Numbered from the stretch's first letter, positions 16,258 through 24,983 are shown. The stretch is DNA of 32,785 nucleotides from Deltaproteobacteria bacterium (GCA_026986785.1 JALSNW010000033.1:1-32785); one strand, 5' to 3'. Numbers and translations: made by a program. Notes: generated by a model not told the origin, from the sequence alone.

Positions 16258-19200
16258 TTATTTCTTACTCTTGTCCAGTTCCAAGATGCTATTCAACATT
16301 CTCAGGGTCTCATTCAAGATCGTCCCATGATCTGAGAAATCTCCCTTCATATCTATCCCTAGCCTTTGCCCTGAAAGCAGGTGATAGTTGCTACTTCTCT
16401 TAAGCTCGTTCAGCAAGGCATCTGGATCAGTTGGCCCAGATGATCCAAAAGTCAATATTAACATGGATTTTCCAGAAAAGATACCATCCAACCTGGTACA
16501 GTTTAACCTCCTGCACACCTCCTTTATCCTCATGATCCTCAAGAGATTTATCACCTCCTGTGGCAAAGGTCCAAAGCGATCTTCCATGTCAAGGGCCTGG
16601 GCCTCTTCGTCTGTTTCATCCTCTATACTACCAAGATGCCTGTACAACTCGAGCCTCTCGTGAACGTCGTCCACATAATCTGCTGGTATGAAAGCAGGCA
16701 CCTGGAGATTGACCTCTGGCTCTATTCGCTCAGGTTGCGCACCGCCCTTGATTTCATCTATAGCCTCTTTCAATAGGTCAAGATACAGATCATAACCAAC
16801 CTCTGCGATCTGCCCTGCCTGGGCAATCCCCAGGATATTACCGGCACCTCTTATCTTGAGATCATGCATTGCAAGACTCATTCCTGAACCCAGATGGCTC
16901 GTCTCCATCACTGCCCTGAGCCTTGCAGCAGCGTCCTTACCGAGACTTTCCAGCCTGGGCACCAACAAATATGCATAGGCCTGCTTGCTGCCACGGCCTA
17001 CCCTGCCCCTTAGTTGGTAAAGATCGGCCATGCCGAGTCTGTCTGCACGGTTTACAATGAGAGTGTTGGCTGAAGGTATATCCAGTCCTGACTCGATAAT
17101 TGTAGTGCAGACCAGACAATCTATATCTCCTCTGACAAAACGGACCATGATGTCTTCGAGTTCTGAAGCAGCCATCTGACCGTGGGCAACCTCTACTACT
17201 GCTTCAGGGGCACATCTTTGAACATGTTCGGCTATCCGATGGATCCCCTTGACCCTATTGTGGACAAAAAATACCTGCCCTTGCCTGTCTAACTCCCTCC
17301 TTATGGCCTCTCTGACAATTGCATCATCATATTCTGCCACAAAGGTCTTGATGGACAGCCTGCCTTCAGGGGCAGTCTCCAGTACGGACAGATCCCTTAT
17401 TCCGAGAAGAGACAACTGCAAGGTCCTCGGTATGGGAGTCGCGGTCAGAGTAAGACAGTTGACGTTTCTGGCCAAAAGCTTGAGCCTTTCCTTGTGCCGT
17501 ACCCCAAACCTGTGTTCTTCATCTATTATAACAAGCCCAAGACGTTTGAAGGCTATGTCCTTCTGGAGAAGCCGGTGGGTCCCTATGAGTATGTCAACTG
17601 AACCTGCCCTTACTCCCTCTACGGCCTGACGTTGTTGTGAGCTCGACTTGAACCTGCTGATGGATTCAATGATTACTGGAAATCTCTGGAACCTGCGCTT
17701 GAATGTCCTCTCATGTTGCTCTGCAAGAAGGGTAGTAGGCACCAAGACCGCCACCTGATAGCCATCCTGAACAGCCTTGAAGGCAGCCCTCATTGCTACC
17801 TCTGTCTTGCCGAAGCCAACATCTCCACAAAGAAGCCTGTCCATGGGATATTCTGCTGTCAGATCGGATAATATATCCCTTATAGCCTCAAGCTGATCCT
17901 GTGTCTCCTGATATGGAAATGCTGACTCGAACTGTTGATACATCTCATCCGGAGAGGAAAAGGCGATACCACGGCTTACCTTCCTGGCTGCATATAGCTC
18001 CACGAGTTCATGGGCGATTTCCTGGATGGCCTTTCTGACCTTTTGCTTTCTGGTAGACCAGGCCCTTGCTCCAAGCTTATCTAATCTGGGTTGACGGCCC
18101 TCTACACCGACATAACGCTGTAAAAGCCCCAGACGGTCAACTGGCAAATACAGTCTATCACCACCTCTGTACTCCAAGCTCATGAATTCACCAGGGACCC
18201 CATTTGCAGACATGGTCAGAAGACCCATGTATCTGCCAATGCCATGATCGCGATGCACGACCAGATCGCCTTCCCTGATCTCAGAAATGGAAACAGGGGC
18301 AATCTTCTTGTTCTTTTTACGTCTTGTGGTCTTGAAGGCAAAAAGCTCATGGTCACAAATTGCAACCAGCTTCTCTAAAGGTAGGGAAAATCCTTGGGCA
18401 ACGAACCCCTTGGCCAGATACAATCCAGGTTCAAGACCATGGAAAAGGGCAAAGCCCCCTTGTCTCTTCTCTTCACCAATAGAGCCCAGGTCTTCATAAG
18501 GGATGTCATAATGCCCCAAGAGACCAGACAACCGCCTCAAACTGGCCTCAGCCTGATAATAAACAACTACCCTATAGGCATCGTCTATCCACTTGTTTAG
18601 CCTTTCTGCCACCCTTGAAAAAGGGCCGGGCCCCTTTGTAAATGCCCCCCCTGCAACTGTATTCACCCCTGTCAAATCACAATCGAGGCGGATATCAGCC
18701 TCTGGAGTCTTTATAAACACCTGGTTTGTATCCACATCTTTGGCAATAAACTGTCCTGGCTGGAGGAGCAGGTTGACCCGGGAACCAAGCCTTTCGCCTA
18801 TCTGCCCAGGAGGCAAATAATACTCATTCATGTCTGCAAGTAGTCGATGCTTACCTAACTGGGCATGATAGGACCCTGAAACCCTGACATGAAATTCCTC
18901 CACAGCCTTTTCACAAAGAATGGGGTCTTCTATTACAAAGATGGCATCCCTTGGAGCAAGGGTAACCAGGTCTTCAAGCTTGTCATATAGCAAAGGTAGA
19001 ATGGATAGGCTGTTTTCACTGTCCCTTTTCGCCTCCAGATTCTGGATGAGGGCATTGACCTCTGATGCAGCCAGGTCCATGCCTTTTGCCCTTTCAATAA
19101 TCCTCTCTATGGCACCAGAGACATTTTGGTCAGTGTAGACCAATTCTCTGCATGGCAGAAGGATGACCTCATTCAAAAATGCCTTGGTACGTTGGGTTTC

Positions 19201-19803
19201 CGGATCAAAGACCCTGATCTCTTCTATGAGGTTGTCGAAAAAAACCAACCGCACTGGCCTCGTGTGATCAGGAGGAAAGATGTCCAAGATCTCCCCCCTC
19301 ACGGAAAACTCCCCTACCCGTTCCACCCGTGTCATGTGTTCATAACCAGTATCCACGAGCCACCCTATAAGTGCCTGTCTGTCCACCTCTTCTTCTGTTA
19401 TTACGATCTCTGCATTCTTGAGGAGTTGATCTTGGGGAATGAACCTTTCCATAACGGCCGAGGCCCTGGCCACAACAATGGCCCCTTTCTTTTCAACAAG
19501 GTTGTAAAGGGCAGCTATCCTACCAGCGGCATTGACTGGCGCAGGTATCAGGGGCAGGAAGATCAGATGCTCATAAGAGGGGAATTCATATACCAGGCCA
19601 GGTAGATAGAGTCCGAGTTCTTTGGCACGTTCGGTGGCCCTTTCCCCGTCTGGGCATATCCACACAACTGGCCGTTCTGAACCAGAAAGGTATTCGGAGA
19701 GAAAAAGAGCTGTACACGAAGGAGACTGGGACTCCAGTCCGATCGTTCGGACCCCTTTCTCAAGGGCCTTTTTCAATGAATAAAAAGCCTTTTCAAGAAT
19801 CAT
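16258..19803 (-). CDS. mfd: transcription-repair coupling factor
   Basis: Mfd removes RNA polymerase stalled at lesions and recruits UvrA. All modules are visible in the 1181 residues: a UvrB-like N-terminal part (about 1-400), the RNA polymerase interaction domain with EGDLVVHRDHGIGRYMGL (near 510), translocase motifs GDVGFGKTEVAMRAAFKA (Walker A, near 655) and DEEHRFG, TATPIPRTL, QLRGRVGR, and the C-terminal TRCF domain (about 1030-1110). Length is normal. The ATG follows the 202-residue unknown gene by 9 bp. Confidence 0.97.
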   Translation of the reverse strand: MILEKAFYSLKKALEKGVRTIGLESQSPSCTALFLSEYLSGSERPVVWICPDGERATERAKELGLYLPGLVYEFPSYEHLIFLPLIPAPVNAAGRIAALYNLVEKKGAIVVARASAVMERFIPQDQLLKNAEIVITEEEVDRQALIGWLVDTGYEHMTRVERVGEFSVRGEILDIFPPDHTRPVRLVFFDNLIEEIRVFDPETQRTKAFLNEVILLPCRELVYTDQNVSGAIERIIERAKGMDLAASEVNALIQNLEAKRDSENSLSILPLLYDKLEDLVTLAPRDAIFVIEDPILCEKAVEEFHVRVSGSYHAQLGKHRLLADMNEYYLPPGQIGERLGSRVNLLLQPGQFIAKDVDTNQVFIKTPEADIRLDCDLTGVNTVAGGAFTKGPGPFSRVAERLNKWIDDAYRVVVYYQAEASLRRLSGLLGHYDIPYEDLGSIGEEKRQGGFALFHGLEPGLYLAKGFVAQGFSLPLEKLVAICDHELFAFKTTRRKKNKKIAPVSISEIREGDLVVHRDHGIGRYMGLLTMSANGVPGEFMSLEYRGGDRLYLPVDRLGLLQRYVGVEGRQPRLDKLGARAWSTRKQKVRKAIQEIAHELVELYAARKVSRGIAFSSPDEMYQQFESAFPYQETQDQLEAIRDILSDLTAEYPMDRLLCGDVGFGKTEVAMRAAFKAVQDGYQVAVLVPTTLLAEQHERTFKRRFQRFPVIIESISRFKSSSQQRQAVEGVRAGSVDILIGTHRLLQKDIAFKRLGLVIIDEEHRFGVRHKERLKLLARNVNCLTLTATPIPRTLQLSLLGIRDLSVLETAPEGRLSIKTFVAEYDDAIVREAIRRELDRQGQVFFVHNRVKGIHRIAEHVQRCAPEAVVEVAHGQMAASELEDIMVRFVRGDIDCLVCTTIIESGLDIPSANTLIVNRADRLGMADLYQLRGRVGRGSKQAYAYLLVPRLESLGKDAAARLRAVMETSHLGSGMSLAMHDLKIRGAGNILGIAQAGQIAEVGYDLYLDLLKEAIDEIKGGAQPERIEPEVNLQVPAFIPADYVDDVHERLELYRHLGSIEDETDEEAQALDMEDRFGPLPQEVINLLRIMRIKEVCRRLNCTRLDGIFSGKSMLILTFGSSGPTDPDALLNELKRSSNYHLLSGQRLGIDMKGDFSDHGTILNETLRMLNSILELDKSKK

Positions 19804-19812
19804 GTAGTTTGT

Positions 19813-20421
19813 TCAGGAAGAGAGAAAAAGCCTTGAAATCTTAAAAAATGCCTTTTTCTCGAGAAACTGGGAAATCCGCTCTCTTAGATACTGGTGAGGG
19901 AAGGTCTCTGATATCTTTCCAATGGCAGTTGATTCCATCAACTGGTCTATACATCTTTTGAATAATTCATCTGGATTGGCAGAGACCATCCTCTGCATCT
20001 CCATTCTTCTGACAAATGCCAGATATTCATTGGTAAAGATCTTTTTGAAATACTCCGTAGAGGCCTCTTGCCCCTGAGCTGGGAAAAACTGCCTACCAAA
20101 ATAGATACTGAAAAGATCCAAAAGCCTCTGCTCCATTGCCTGACTATGGGCTGGACCAAATACAAAGGAATGATTCCTGGCATAAAACAGGCAATAGACA
20201 AGAAGCTCTTGTACCAAGAGGAGCCGATTTTCTACCTGCTCTTCGACACTTAATCCAGGCCTTGCTTCCCCTTGATCTATGAGCTCACTGGCCAAATGCA
20301 CAATGTCTTCGAACAACTCTTGTGCTGTCAGACAAAGATGTTTATCAAGGGCTTCAGGCAGCAATGAGGAATCTGTACCCCCTCCTTGAAGCCTGGATTT
20401 ATTTTCATTTGATGAGGCCAT
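19813..20421 (-). CDS. unknown helical protein leading the mfd operon
   Basis: I do not recognise this 202-residue protein. It is soluble and almost wholly helical by composition, with no signal peptide or membrane segment. A disordered start of about 25 residues (MASSNENKSRLQGGGTD) precedes a long region with leucine-rich amphipathic stretches and several acidic patches. Its position, 9 bp upstream of mfd and directly behind the operon promoter, means it is made with Mfd and may share regulation. That does not show a repair role. The ATG is followed in frame by a well-formed coding sequence; no strong ribosome binding site is visible. Confidence 0.65.
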   Translation of the reverse strand: MASSNENKSRLQGGGTDSSLLPEALDKHLCLTAQELFEDIVHLASELIDQGEARPGLSVEEQVENRLLLVQELLVYCLFYARNHSFVFGPAHSQAMEQRLLDLFSIYFGRQFFPAQGQEASTEYFKKIFTNEYLAFVRRMEMQRMVSANPDELFKRCIDQLMESTAIGKISETFPHQYLRERISQFLEKKAFFKISRLFLSS

Positions 20422-20457
20422 TAATTATTCTGGACAATATTGCAATATTTTTAAGAA

Positions 20458-20485
20458 ATTAAGCTTGCCGCCCACAAAATGTCAA
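20458..20485 (-). promoter_or_regulatory. candidate sigma70 promoter for the mfd operon
   Basis: On the minus strand a perfect -35 box TTGACA (20480-20485) is followed after 16 bp by CTTAAT (20458-20463), a -10 with 4 of 6 matches. The first gene of the operon starts about 37 bp downstream of the -10. The gap up to the response regulator gene at 20574 holds nothing else that I can identify. Confidence 0.5.
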
Positions 20486-20573
20486 GCCCTTGCTGGAAAT
20501 ATCCAACTAAAATACCCCAATGAAACAGGGTCTTATCTAAAAAAACTTTGCTTCAGTATACATTATATCTGTC

Positions 20574-20945
20574 TTATTTGGCCAGGGCCTGTCTTACAGC
20601 AAGGCCTATATTGAAAAGCGTGTATGGTTTCCGCACAAATCCCAGGGCGCCCAAGGCCAAAATAGTCTTGACTTCATGATCCTCACAGTACCCGCTTACT
20701 ATGAGCGCCCTTTGGCCTGGCCTTATCTCGATTATCTTTTCATAGGTCTGGCGTCCACCCATACCTGGTCCCAGTATCATATCGAGCAGAACAAGATCAA
20801 CCTCTTTCTCCATCAGATATTCCACTGCCTCTTCCCCTGAACAGACCGTCTCTACCTTATAGCCAAGAGATGAGAGTATCTTCTCGAGCAGATCCCTTTG
20901 CTGTTGTTCATCGTCCGTTAAGAAACTCCTGCGCCCAAAATACAT
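20574..20945 (-). CDS. orphan single-domain response regulator (receiver only)
   Basis: This 123-residue CheY-like receiver has no output domain. Key residues are the acidic pair D11-D12 (LTDDE), the phosphorylation site D55 (LVLLDMIL), S84 (ALIVSG) and K106 (VRKPY). Receivers of this type resemble the C-terminal module of hybrid kinases. The upstream frame hits a stop codon, so it is not an obvious remnant of a longer gene. It probably works by protein-protein contact. No kinase is adjacent; the PAS kinase at 4755 is a possible but unproven partner. No clear promoter was found. Confidence 0.85.
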   Translation of the reverse strand: MYFGRRSFLTDDEQQQRDLLEKILSSLGYKVETVCSGEEAVEYLMEKEVDLVLLDMILGPGMGGRQTYEKIIEIRPGQRALIVSGYCEDHEVKTILALGALGFVRKPYTLFNIGLAVRQALAK

Positions 20946-21080
20946 AGAATTTTGTCTTTATATGACCCCAAAATATGCAAAACCTTTTTCAAAGAGCGGT
21001 ATTAAAACAAAATCAGAACTTTTTAGGTCATCCCTCTAAACAGTACCTCCAGCGGCAAAAAAATATTTTCTAAAGAGTGC

Positions 21081-21173
21081 CGGGCTTGTTCAACAAACGG
21101 TTCAGATTGTGGCTCGCTCGCTCACTCGCTCTCACAATCTAACCTTTCTCGATATGACGGTTGTGAACCCGGA
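21081..21173. repeat. imperfect palindrome with a GCTC-repeat core
   Basis: The arms AGATTGTG (21104-21111) and CACAATCT (21133-21140) flank a GCTC tetranucleotide run (five units, one changed to ACTC, 21112-21131). Outside them are further mirrored pieces: CGGG with TTGTTCAACAA (a small hairpin, 21086-21096), and GGTTGTGAACC (21160-21170) with a closing CCGG. The whole is a long imperfect inverted repeat in non-coding DNA. Confidence 0.5.
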
Positions 21174-21345
21174 TTATAGACTTCAAACATTTATAGAAGA
21201 TAATTCCTCTGTATTATTACAGGGTTTCAATTCTATTTTCCCACGAAAGATGAAGTCCAATTCGTGATAAGTCCTCAGGCGTTTGAAGTCCAAGGACAAC
21301 GAGGGGATGACAATTTCACTGAAGCTGTCCCGTGATCCGGGTTAA
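21164..21345. repeat. nested inverted repeats, possible short non-coding element
   Basis: AACCCGGAT (21166-21174) is mirrored by ATCCGGGTT (21335-21343). Inside it, GACTTCAAAC (21179-21188) is mirrored by GTTTGAAGTC (21281-21290). Both pairs are perfect (9 and 10 bp) and nest around about 90 bp of AT-rich DNA with no reading frame. This resembles a small non-autonomous element or a decayed insertion. The 20946-21385 interval contains no gene that I can support. Confidence 0.45.
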
Positions 21346-21385
21346 GATAATAAAGAAGGATTGCATTGGTCTGAGGACATGACAT

Positions 21386-22504
21386 TCAGGGCCTTTTATA
21401 GTGTTTTTGAAAGAGTCCTTCCAACTGTTCCACATGGCTGTCCCATGAAAAATTTCTGGAATGCTCTACCATCGCCTCCCTGAGGCCTTCTTTCTCCCCT
21501 GGTGCCAAATCCAAAAAGTATCTCAGAGCATTGGCCAATTTTCCTGGATCAGGTCTGTCTATCAGGAGACTTTCATCCACTGGGCCGACAGCCTCTGCTG
21601 CGCCATTTAACCTTGTGGTGACCACGGGGGTTCCACATGCCATGGCCTCGAGTACTGAGTTGGCAAAAGGATCATAACTGGTTGGTAGGCAGAATATATC
21701 CGCTGCCGCATACACCCTCTCCATATCGTGTCTAAACCCAATCCATCGTATCCTTTCCAATATGCCAAGCTTACTACCAAGCAACTCCAACTCTTTCGTC
21801 TTATCAATACCAGCCACTATTATCTTGACATTTTTGCCCAGCTTGGACACAGCCTCCAAAAGACATGTCAGGCCCTTTCTCCGGTAATCCAGGCCAGCAA
21901 AAAGGATGACAACATCCTGCTGCCCTATCTCAAGGGCCCTCCTAATGCGCTGTATTTGCCTTTTGGAACAAGGCCTGAACCTATCATGGTCTACCCCGGT
22001 ATAGACAACAAAAACATACTCTGGCCGCACATTGTAATAATGTTTAAGTTGTCTTTTCACCAGTCTGGAATTTGTTATCAGATACCCACAGGAACGTATG
22101 GCCTGGCGTTCCTGCCACAAGAGTAGGCTATGACGCAGAGAGAAACGCCTGAGAATGGCAAGAATGAGATTGTCCCTGTAACCCAGCTCCAGCCAAGCTG
22201 CATGAAGGGGATCCGAAATGCGGAGAAAATCTGCTCCTCTTATGCGGGACAGGCCATAGACACAGGAAGGAGCGAGCCTGTTAAGGGCCAGTTGGCTCTC
22301 CATGAAGAAACTCAAGTTCTTGAGAATACTTCCCCTGCCAGCCACCCTGGCCCTGACGAATGAGACACCATTTACAGAGGATGCATCTGCTACGATTCTC
22401 ACATCATGTCCACGCTCCTTGAACCGGAAGGCCACATTGGCACAATACCCTTCTGCCCCACCCAAGTTCAGCCCACACCGCCTTCGCACTATGGTGATCT
22501 TCAT
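21386..22504 (-). CDS. WaaG-like family 4 glycosyltransferase
   Basis: This 372-residue GT-B glycosyltransferase (GT4) starts with RRCGLNLGGAEGYCANVA, carries TGVDHDRFRP in the linker, and has the C-terminal donor-site block PTSYDPFANSVLEAMACG (near residues 272-290), which holds the E-x7-E motif. It resembles WaaG/RfaG, the enzyme that adds glucose to the first LPS heptose, but sugar specificity cannot be read. No membrane helix is visible, so it should act at the inner face of the inner membrane. Its start overlaps the arnD stop by 4 bp. It is the last gene of the arn-type unit. Confidence 0.85.
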   Translation of the reverse strand: MKITIVRRRCGLNLGGAEGYCANVAFRFKERGHDVRIVADASSVNGVSFVRARVAGRGSILKNLSFFMESQLALNRLAPSCVYGLSRIRGADFLRISDPLHAAWLELGYRDNLILAILRRFSLRHSLLLWQERQAIRSCGYLITNSRLVKRQLKHYYNVRPEYVFVVYTGVDHDRFRPCSKRQIQRIRRALEIGQQDVVILFAGLDYRRKGLTCLLEAVSKLGKNVKIIVAGIDKTKELELLGSKLGILERIRWIGFRHDMERVYAAADIFCLPTSYDPFANSVLEAMACGTPVVTTRLNGAAEAVGPVDESLLIDRPDPGKLANALRYFLDLAPGEKEGLREAMVEHSRNFSWDSHVEQLEGLFQKHYKRP

Positions 22505-23427
22505 GGCCTCATGCCCAAACTCTTTTCAGCAGAAGACACCTTTCCTGCCCTGCCAGGAATACGAATCGAGGAAAGATAAAGCACAGGAATATCCTTTTGT
22601 TTAAACAGCTCAAGGGCAGCCTCTTCCATTGTGGAAAACCCCTGAAATTCCCTGAGAAGAGTGACCAAGAAACGTCTGAAAAACGGCCGATACATCCCCC
22701 CTTCTACCTCGGCGTGCACTGCCAATACAGGCAGATCGGCCCTCTTCAATGGCTCAAGGAGCCTGGCAGCCATCTCATCTTCATCCCTGACGCCCACAGC
22801 AAGGAGTTCTTCGATACAAGGACCTATTGTTGGAATCTGCAGGGTTGAAAAATGCCTGGCATCAGTTCTCAAAAAACAAGGAGAAGGCCCCCTAAGGTCA
22901 CTGGCATAGAGGAGATCGAACTCGTCCTCCACAGCAAGGCTAGAGGCTGTTACTTGCCAACCTGGCGCTGCTACGGCCTTTGGCCTCACAGAAAATATCT
23001 CCATAAAGGCCTCAAAGGCATTCTCATATTCGGCCCTGATATCATGCAGTGTCATATCAGCCAACCTATCTTGCCACTTTCTGTGATCCCAGGCATGGAC
23101 TATTACCTCGTGCCCTTGAGAAACAATATCTCTGCACAACCCTGGAAACGACGTGGCAATTGGTCTTGCAGGCAGAATTGTACCTGATAACACTGTCCTT
23201 AGCCCATATAGCCTTGGGGCTCCAGTAAAGAGCATCTTTTTCAAAAAGGCCGGGTCAGTAAAAAGCCTGAAGATGGCTTTACCCGCATTATCAGGACCAA
23301 AGGAGAGACAAAAGGTGGCCTTTATCCCAAAATGAGCCAGATCCTCCAAGAGTGCTGGCACTCCATCCCTCATTCCATCATGGGTATCAACATCTATCTT
23401 GAGACACAACTTGTCCAAATCTCTCAC
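22501..23427 (-). CDS. arnD: ArnD-like polysaccharide-deacetylase family deformylase
   Basis: ArnD removes the formyl group from undecaprenyl-phosphate 4-deoxy-4-formamido-L-arabinose during lipid A modification with aminoarabinose. The 308-residue protein tracks the E. coli ArnD sequence as I recall it: KIDVDTHDGMRDGVP at the start (metal-binding aspartates at 12 and 14), SFGPDNAGK, VIVHAWDHRKWQ (H111, H115), AAPGW and AVHAEVEGGMY. These support ArnD rather than a generic NodB deacetylase. It overlaps arnB (4 bp) and the glycosyltransferase (4 bp). Confidence 0.88.
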   Translation of the reverse strand: MRDLDKLCLKIDVDTHDGMRDGVPALLEDLAHFGIKATFCLSFGPDNAGKAIFRLFTDPAFLKKMLFTGAPRLYGLRTVLSGTILPARPIATSFPGLCRDIVSQGHEVIVHAWDHRKWQDRLADMTLHDIRAEYENAFEAFMEIFSVRPKAVAAPGWQVTASSLAVEDEFDLLYASDLRGPSPCFLRTDARHFSTLQIPTIGPCIEELLAVGVRDEDEMAARLLEPLKRADLPVLAVHAEVEGGMYRPFFRRFLVTLLREFQGFSTMEEAALELFKQKDIPVLYLSSIRIPGRAGKVSSAEKSLGMRP

Positions 23428-24608
23428 CCTTTGCGCGAAAACCTCTCTACAAGCCTTTTGAGAGCCGAGACCACATCCACCTGATCATCCTCGGTCAAAA
23501 GGGGATAAAGGGGCAGTGAAAAAAGCCTGTCGCTGTTCCATTCGGCAGCAGGCAACATCCCGCGACTAAAGCCGTATTTCTCTCTATAGTATCTCTGCAG
23601 GTGAAGGGCTGGAAAATGAAGCCCTATGCCAATATTTTCCTCCTGGAGATGGAGGATGAACTCGTCCCTGTCCACGCTCAGGCTATCGATATCCAAACGC
23701 ACTACGAAAAGGTGCCAGGCATGAATATGGCTATAATCAGGAGACTTAAGAGGCATGATCTCAGGGATGTCCTTCAAAAGATCAAGATAATTTTCTGCAA
23801 GTTCTGTGCGCCTTTTGTTAAAGTGTGTAAGCTTTTTCAGTTGATGAATACCTATGGCAGCCTGAATGTCCAACATGTTGTACTTGTAACCTGGCTCTAT
23901 GGTTTCATATTGTGGTAGTCCCCCTTTTGCATATCTCCTCCAGGCGTCCCTGGAGATGCCGTGAAACCTTAGTCTTCTCATGCGATCGGCGCGTCCTGGA
24001 TCTCTACAAAGAATCATGCCCCCTTCACCAGTGGTCATGTTTTTTATGGGATGAAAGCTGAAAACCGCCATCTCGCTCCTTGAGCCGACAAGCTCACCCT
24101 TGTACCAAGTGCCTACGGCATGAGCAGCATCCTCTATGAGGGCCAGATGATATTTTTTGCAGACTTGCCTTAAGGGCTCCAGGTCACTTGGAGCCCCAGC
24201 AAAATGTACAGGTATTACCGCCCTGGTCCTGCTGGTGATCCGGGCCTCTATCTCCTGGGGCAAGATCTGAAGTGTATCCTTTTCCACGTCGGCGAATACA
24301 CTCTTTCCCCCACAGATCTCAATATTGTTGACAGTAGAAGGCCATGTTATTGGGGTAGTGATCACTTCGTCCCCTGGTTCAAGATCCAGACAGGCAAGGC
24401 ATAGATGCAACCCTGCCGTGGCTGAATTGACGGCAATGGCCTCCTGGCCTCCACTCCAACTCTCAAAATCTGACTCGAGCCTTGCCACCTTGGGCCCTGT
24501 GGTGATCCAGCCACTCTTCAGACTGTCCACCACCTCATCGATCTCATCCTGCCCTATTGTGGGACGACAAAATGGGAGGAACTCGCGTCTGATATCCATT
24601 TTATACAT
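23424..24608 (-). CDS. arnB: ArnB-like PLP-dependent aminotransferase
   Basis: ArnB transaminates UDP-4-keto-arabinose to UDP-4-amino-4-deoxy-L-arabinose, using PLP. The 394-residue protein matches the E. coli enzyme closely from memory: EFLPFCRPTIGQDEIDEVV at the start, SGWITTGPK, NSATAGLHL, VIPVHFAGAP, IEDAAHAVGTWYKG (PLP-ring aspartate at 160), FSFHPIKNMTTGEGG (Schiff-base Lys189), EPGYKYNMLDIQAAI and the C-terminal EWNSDRLFSLPLYP. Related sugar aminotransferases exist, but the overall fit and the neighbouring arnD favour ArnB. AAGGAG lies about 10 nt before the start. It begins 3 nt after the arnE-like stop. Confidence 0.9.
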   Translation of the reverse strand: MYKMDIRREFLPFCRPTIGQDEIDEVVDSLKSGWITTGPKVARLESDFESWSGGQEAIAVNSATAGLHLCLACLDLEPGDEVITTPITWPSTVNNIEICGGKSVFADVEKDTLQILPQEIEARITSRTRAVIPVHFAGAPSDLEPLRQVCKKYHLALIEDAAHAVGTWYKGELVGSRSEMAVFSFHPIKNMTTGEGGMILCRDPGRADRMRRLRFHGISRDAWRRYAKGGLPQYETIEPGYKYNMLDIQAAIGIHQLKKLTHFNKRRTELAENYLDLLKDIPEIMPLKSPDYSHIHAWHLFVVRLDIDSLSVDRDEFILHLQEENIGIGLHFPALHLQRYYREKYGFSRGMLPAAEWNSDRLFSLPLYPLLTEDDQVDVVSALKRLVERFSRKG

Positions 24609-24611
24609 CTA

Positions 24612-24983
24612 TTACGCACTCCTTGTAATGAGAAAGACCCCTAAACAGATCACGATTATACCTATCCAGCGAATTGGACTCAAAGGTTCGTGAAAGAAAT
24701 ATCTCCCTGCCAGGGCCGCTACTATATATCCAACACTTAGCATTGGATAGGCATAACTCACATCCACCCTCGAAAGCACCATGAGCCATACGGCAAGACT
24801 GATAACATAAAACGCCACGCCAAGAATCACAAAAGGGTTGACAGCTACCTTCAAACCAATAGGGATCAGGTTCTCGATTGTGAAGGAGAAATGACCTATA
24901 TCCGTCATGCCCTTTTTCAATACCAGTTGGGCTGCTGCATTCAAAAACACGCCCAAGAGGATAAGAGGAATATATCTATTCAT
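24612..24983 (-). CDS. arnE: ArnE-like small multidrug-resistance/EamA family protein
   Basis: A 123-residue membrane protein with four predicted helices (MNRYIPLILLGVFLN; an IPIGLKVAVNPFVILGVAFYV stretch; VSYAYPMLSVGYIVAALAG; IRWIGIIVICLGVFLITRS). ArnE/ArnF flip undecaprenyl-phosphate aminoarabinose across the inner membrane. The short four-helix form and linkage to arnB suit ArnE, although other SMR-type transporters look alike. In E. coli a partner ArnF is needed; none is adjacent here. The start at 24983 is chosen because AGGGCGGA lies just upstream; a longer frame begins with a GTG and encodes a non-membrane leader unlike the family. Confidence 0.72.
   Translation of the reverse strand: MNRYIPLILLGVFLNAAAQLVLKKGMTDIGHFSFTIENLIPIGLKVAVNPFVILGVAFYVISLAVWLMVLSRVDVSYAYPMLSVGYIVAALAGRYFFHEPLSPIRWIGIIVICLGVFLITRSA

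Noticed and set aside
21112-21131. GCTC repeat run as a CRISPR-like array
   Set aside because: Units are only 4 nt with no spacers, so it is a simple tandem repeat inside a palindrome.
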